Shown here one piece after another: positions 7,149-9,911 of a stretch of DNA of 9,911 bases. The stretch spans positions 1 through 9,911 of the forward strand of contig JACMJO010000093.1 of assembly GCA_014380605.1 (NCBI GenBank), read 5' to 3'. The notes beneath the pieces are model-generated. The model worked only from the letters and a program-made list of their open reading frames with translations, was not told the DNA's origin and did no database searches. The DNA is from Fimbriimonadaceae bacterium. GTDB taxonomy: Bacteria > Armatimonadota > Fimbriimonadia > Fimbriimonadales > Fimbriimonadaceae. The position numbers were made by a program, and so were the translations under genes. Positions within the stretch are counted from its first letter, which is position 1; the number at the start of each line of letters is the position of its first letter.

Positions 7149-9065
7149 ATGTGCGGAATTACCGGATTCTTCGGACCTTCGCCTGAGAACGCCGAAACGA
7201 TTTTGCGCTCGATGACCGACGCCATTTCTCATCGGGGTCCCGACAGTGAGGGCCAATGGATCGACCCCCTCGCTGGCATTCATCTGGGCTTCCGCAGGCT
7301 TAGCATCATCGATCTCTCCGAGAGCGGAAATCAACCGATGATTTCCCACTCTGGCCGCTTCGTGTGCGTCTTCAATGGCGAGATTTACAACTTTGAGGAA
7401 CTTCGATCCCACCTCGGATCGGTCGACTTTCGTGGGCACTCGGACACCGAGGTTCTACTGGAGCATATTGAGTCGTTCGGTCTACAAGACACCTTGGCCG
7501 CCACATCCGGGATGTTCGCCCTTGCGATTTGGGATCGAGAAACAAGGCGTCTGACGTTGGCCCGAGACCGCATCGGAGAGAAGCCGCTCTACTACGGTTG
7601 GTCCGGCGACGTGCTCCTCTTTGGCTCCGAGTTGAAGGCCCTTAGACGGTTCCCAACGTTCGCGCCCGAGGTAGACCGAAACGTTTTGGCCCAGTACCTG
7701 CGATTCGCCTATGTTCCCTCTCCATGGAGCATCTATCAAGGGATATACAAGCTTCAGGCGGGCTCATATTTGACATTGGAGAGCCCTGAAAAACCGTTGG
7801 GATTCGACCCCTTTAAGAGTCCGACCCAATTTTGGGACCTGGCCCAAATCGCTAATCAACCACGCGAATCTATCAGCGAAGAGAACGCGGTAGAAAAGCT
7901 GGACAAGATTCTAAAGGAAGTCGTGGAGACTGAAATGATCTCCGACGTTCCTCTAGGAGCATTCCTATCTGGCGGCATCGATTCCAGCGCCGTCGTTGCG
8001 ATCATGCAGGCGGTATCCCGGACTCCGGCCAAGTCGTTTACCATCGGGTTTCATGAGCAAGGCTTCAACGAGGCGGAGCAAGCCAAACTGGTCGCTCAGC
8101 ACCTTGGGACGGATCATACGGAGCACTATGTCACCTCACAAGATGCTTTGGACGTCTTGCCACTGCTGCCCACTCTCTATGACGAACCGTTCGCGGACCC
8201 TTCGCAAATTCCGACCTATTTGATCTCAAAACTTGCTCGCCGGGATGTGACGGTTTGCCTAAGTGGGGATGGTGGAGATGAGCTGTTCGGAGGCTACAAC
8301 CGCTATTTTATGGCCGAAAAGTTATGGCGCCGAACCGAGAATCTTCCCCGCCCATTGAGGCGGTCGCTAGGATCGGTTCTTGTATCCGTTTCCCCTAAGT
8401 TCTACGACAAGATGGGCCGCGCAACAAGGTCGAGCATCCGGCTTTTGGGCGACAAGGCCCATAAGTTTGCCGCCCTACTGGACGTGTCTAGCGCCAACGA
8501 GATGTATGGACGGCTCGTCAGCCAATGGCGGGAGCCGCTCTCCGTAGTCTTAGGCGCGTGTCCTGAGAGAACAACTTTCGATGCTGGGCAAACGATGTTC
8601 GCTAACCTCCCTTTCACGGAGCGAATGATGGCCATCGAGGGCCTCACCTATCTACCCGACGACATCATGGTGAAGGTAGATCGGGCGTCAATGGGGGTAA
8701 GTCTGGAAAGCCGGTCGCCTTTCCTGCATCACAAGGTAGTCGAGTTTGCCTGGTCCTTGCCGCTGGAATCGAAGGTGAAAGGCGGCCAGGGCAAGCGTGT
8801 TCTCAGAAAGGTACTGGATCGGTATGTACCCCGCCAACTGATTGACCGACCCAAAATGGGCTTTGCCGTCCCAATCGACGCCTGGTTGCGCGGCCCCCTG
8901 AGAGATTGGGCAGAAGCGCTACTGGACCCAAAGCGACTTGAGGCCGAAGGGTTCTTCAAAGTGGAGCCCATTCGCAAAAAGTGGACCGAGCACATCGAGG
9001 GGCGTAGGAACTGGCAGTACCAGCTGTGGTGCGTCCTCATGTTTCAGGCATGGCTCGAAACTTGA
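7149..9065 (+). CDS. asnB: AsnB-family glutamine-hydrolysing amidotransferase (asparagine synthetase-like)
   Basis: A 638-residue, apparently intact two-domain enzyme. The N-terminal class II glutaminase domain has the nucleophile Cys2 (M-C-G-I), HRGPDSEG at 28-35, R49/R50 in FRRLSIID, and FNGEIYN at 75-81 for glutamine binding. The C-terminal ATP-pyrophosphatase domain has the PP-loop SGGIDSS at 274-280 and SGDGGDE at 372-378. Glutamine-derived ammonia is channelled to a carboxylate activated as an acyl-adenylate. In free-standing enzymes this makes asparagine from aspartate. As the last gene of a polysaccharide operon it may instead amidate a uronic acid or an amino-acid substituent of the repeat unit, as proposed for AsnB homologues in O-antigen loci. 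Sequence alone does not separate the two roles. ATG 7149 lies 2 bases after the preceding stop, with AAAGG 7 bases upstream, and places Cys2 correctly, so the start is secure. Confidence 0.9.
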   Translation: MCGITGFFGPSPENAETILRSMTDAISHRGPDSEGQWIDPLAGIHLGFRRLSIIDLSESGNQPMISHSGRFVCVFNGEIYNFEELRSHLGSVDFRGHSDTEVLLEHIESFGLQDTLAATSGMFALAIWDRETRRLTLARDRIGEKPLYYGWSGDVLLFGSELKALRRFPTFAPEVDRNVLAQYLRFAYVPSPWSIYQGIYKLQAGSYLTLESPEKPLGFDPFKSPTQFWDLAQIANQPRESISEENAVEKLDKILKEVVETEMISDVPLGAFLSGGIDSSAVVAIMQAVSRTPAKSFTIGFHEQGFNEAEQAKLVAQHLGTDHTEHYVTSQDALDVLPLLPTLYDEPFADPSQIPTYLISKLARRDVTVCLSGDGGDELFGGYNRYFMAEKLWRRTENLPRPLRRSLGSVLVSVSPKFYDKMGRATRSSIRLLGDKAHKFAALLDVSSANEMYGRLVSQWREPLSVVLGACPERTTFDAGQTMFANLPFTERMMAIEGLTYLPDDIMVKVDRASMGVSLESRSPFLHHKVVEFAWSLPLESKVKGGQGKRVLRKVLDRYVPRQLIDRPKMGFAVPIDAWLRGPLRDWAEALLDPKRLEAEGFFKVEPIRKKWTEHIEGRRNWQYQLWCVLMFQAWLET

Positions 9066-9208
9066 GAACCGGCTAGATACCTCTGCCAAGTACTTTGGAG
9101 GAAAGTTGAACATTGAGCCCGGTACGTGCAGCGCTACTGGCCCTATGACGGCCACTATTATCGCTTTCTCGATATTGAAGCCGAGGGCCTTAAGGCTCAG
9201 AAACAAAA
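9066..9208 (+). other. Intergenic spacer between the operon and tRNA-Arg
   Basis: This 143-base gap separates asnB from the convergent tRNA gene. No convincing Rho-independent terminator is visible. The only symmetry is the 10-base palindrome GCCTTAAGGC at 9187-9196, with no loop and no T tract. A GGAGG at 9097-9101 precedes a TTG (9106), but that frame runs into the antisense of the tRNA, so I do not call it a gene. In the frame of asnB, about 9114-9208 reads as a protein-like stretch that may be a remnant. Confidence 0.5.
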
Positions 9209-9284
<76 letters not shown>

Positions 9285-9292
9285 ATTTGTAT

Positions 9293-9820
9293 TCAAATTA
9301 CGCTGTTTTCGGCCGATTTCTCCAAAGTTTGTACGCCCACCTCTGGGCGTACGGCTAGTAGACGTTCTTCCTTGTCCAGCGCTGAAAGCATTGTACCGAG
9401 ATAGTCTCTAATAGTCTGGTCGAAGGCCTTTCCGTACCTATCATGGGCATCCGCGCCAGCGTGGCCTAGGATCATACGTCTAGCTATTCCAGGGCATCCC
9501 ATGTCCTCGAGGATGGACTTGCATGTGTGGCGCAAATCGTGGGAGGTTCCATGGGGCAAGGGGTGAAGACCGGCGTCGATGTCTTCCTGGGTGATGGTTG
9601 CGTTTGCCCTTGCGATCGCATTGGTCAGGCCACGGCTGGCGTTCTCGGGGTCTAGAAAGCCCCCCAGCCGATTTGGGCACACAAGGCCGCTCTGGAAGTC
9701 CGTCATCGACATCAGGCGCGCGTAGAAGCCCTCTGGCAGGGGGATGGTGCGGTGGCCGGCGCCGAGCGAGCGTTGAACGACTCCTCCGCATCGCCCTCGA
9801 TTCAGATCTAGGGCTGATAA
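9293..9820 (-). pseudogene. Truncated tyrosine recombinase (phage-type integrase), C-terminal catalytic part
   Basis: The frame is open from 9820 to the stop ending at 9293 (175 codons). Its only ordinary start is ATG 9712, which gives 139 residues. Upstream of that ATG the frame still reads like integrase: RSLGAGHRTIPLPEGFYARL matches the usual 'K-T-x-x-S-x-R-x-I/V-P-L-P' region, so the ATG is internal to the ancestral gene. Counting from ATG 9712, the catalytic residues seen are H58 and R61 (HDLRHT), H84 (LGHAG) and the nucleophile Y93 (DRYGK). The box I arginine, the N-terminal DNA-binding domain and the start are missing. The frame meets a stop at 9821-9823, and the remaining bases to the window end have stops in all three - strand frames. 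I read this as a decayed integrase left beside the tRNA. A short expressed 139-residue protein is possible but would lack one catalytic Arg. Confidence 0.75.
9331..9352. repeat. Perfect 9-bp inverted repeat with 4-base loop
   Basis: GTACGCCCA at 9331-9339 and its exact reverse complement at 9344-9352 flank CCTC. The palindrome lies in the 3' end of the integrase frame, with its near edge 47 bases from the tRNA 5' end. No T tract follows on either strand, so it does not look like a standard terminator. It could be a recombinase or regulator binding site, or an RNA hairpin between the integrase and the tRNA. Confidence 0.6.
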
Positions 9821-9824
9821 TCAT

Positions 9825-9851
9825 AAGGCCGGCGTCTCAGGCGCCGGCTTT
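9825..9851. terminator. GC-rich terminator-like hairpin at the broken 5' edge of the integrase
   Basis: AAGGCCGGCG (9825-9834) pairs with CGCCGGCTTT (9842-9851) around a 7-base loop, forming a 10-bp stem with one G-T pair. On the + strand the descending arm ends in TTT and is then broken by CC; on the - strand it ends in CCTTAT. The form fits a bidirectional intrinsic terminator with a weak U tract. It may end a - strand gene lying beyond the window. It directly abuts the point where the integrase frame stops. Confidence 0.45.
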
Positions 9852-9911
9852 CCTAAGGGGACGGCTTTGCACTAGTTAAGTCGTAGTCTTGCTTTTTGGG
9901 AGGCTGGCGCC

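Noticed and set aside
9187..9196. Palindrome GCCTTAAGGC as a terminator for the operon
   Set aside because: It has no loop and no T tract; extending it requires a bulge. It cannot form a normal terminator hairpin.
9480..9824. A 114-codon - strand frame that could be the missing integrase N-terminus
   Set aside because: It overlaps the integrase in another frame, is Arg/Pro-rich and lacks any integrase motif.

Overview
The window holds most of one exopolysaccharide (capsule or O-antigen type) biosynthesis and export operon on the + strand. It is followed by a tRNA-Arg gene and a truncated tyrosine recombinase, both on the - strand. The organism is a bacterium with about mid-50s % GC. It is probably diderm, because the first reading frame is the C-terminal end of a Wza-type outer-membrane export protein. 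The phylum cannot be fixed from the sequence. Start codons are varied (ATG, GTG, TTG and probably CTG), and most genes overlap or nearly touch.

Layout. Bases 1-239 are the end of a Wza/SLBB-type export protein. Bases 247-1599 encode a MurJ/MviN-fold flippase, probably acting as the Wzx of this pathway. Two unrelated-looking SAM methyltransferases follow: 1596-2495, with an N-terminal zinc ribbon, and 2488-3273. Then come a GT4 glycosyltransferase (3270-4466), a Wzz-like chain-length/co-polymerase protein without a kinase domain (about 4463-5833), a polytopic membrane protein that is the best candidate for the Wzy polymerase (5836-7146), and a complete AsnB-family glutamine amidotransferase (7149-9065).

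How they fit. This is a Wzx/Wzy-type gene set. Soluble enzymes assemble and decorate a lipid-linked repeat unit: GT4 adds a sugar, the methyltransferases methylate, and AsnB may amidate a uronic acid. The flippase moves the unit across the inner membrane. The polytopic protein polymerises it, the Wzz-like protein sets chain length, and the Wza-like protein exports the chain. The initiating phosphoglycosyltransferase and the promoter are not in the window and must lie upstream or elsewhere. Four successive junctions have start and stop codons sharing bases, which implies tight translational coupling.

Right end. After asnB, 143 bases separate the operon from tRNA-Arg(UCU) at 9209-9284 (-). Only 8 bases beyond the tRNA 5' end lies the stop of a tyrosine recombinase catalytic-domain fragment (about 9293-9820, -). 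It keeps the H-x-x-R, H and Y residues but has lost its N-terminal half. A perfect 9-bp inverted repeat lies in its 3' end and a GC-rich terminator-like hairpin sits at its broken 5' edge. The polysaccharide operon therefore sits beside a tRNA/integrase scar, a common setting for exchangeable surface-polysaccharide loci. I see no CRISPR array, insertion sequence or riboswitch, and no clearly novel system.
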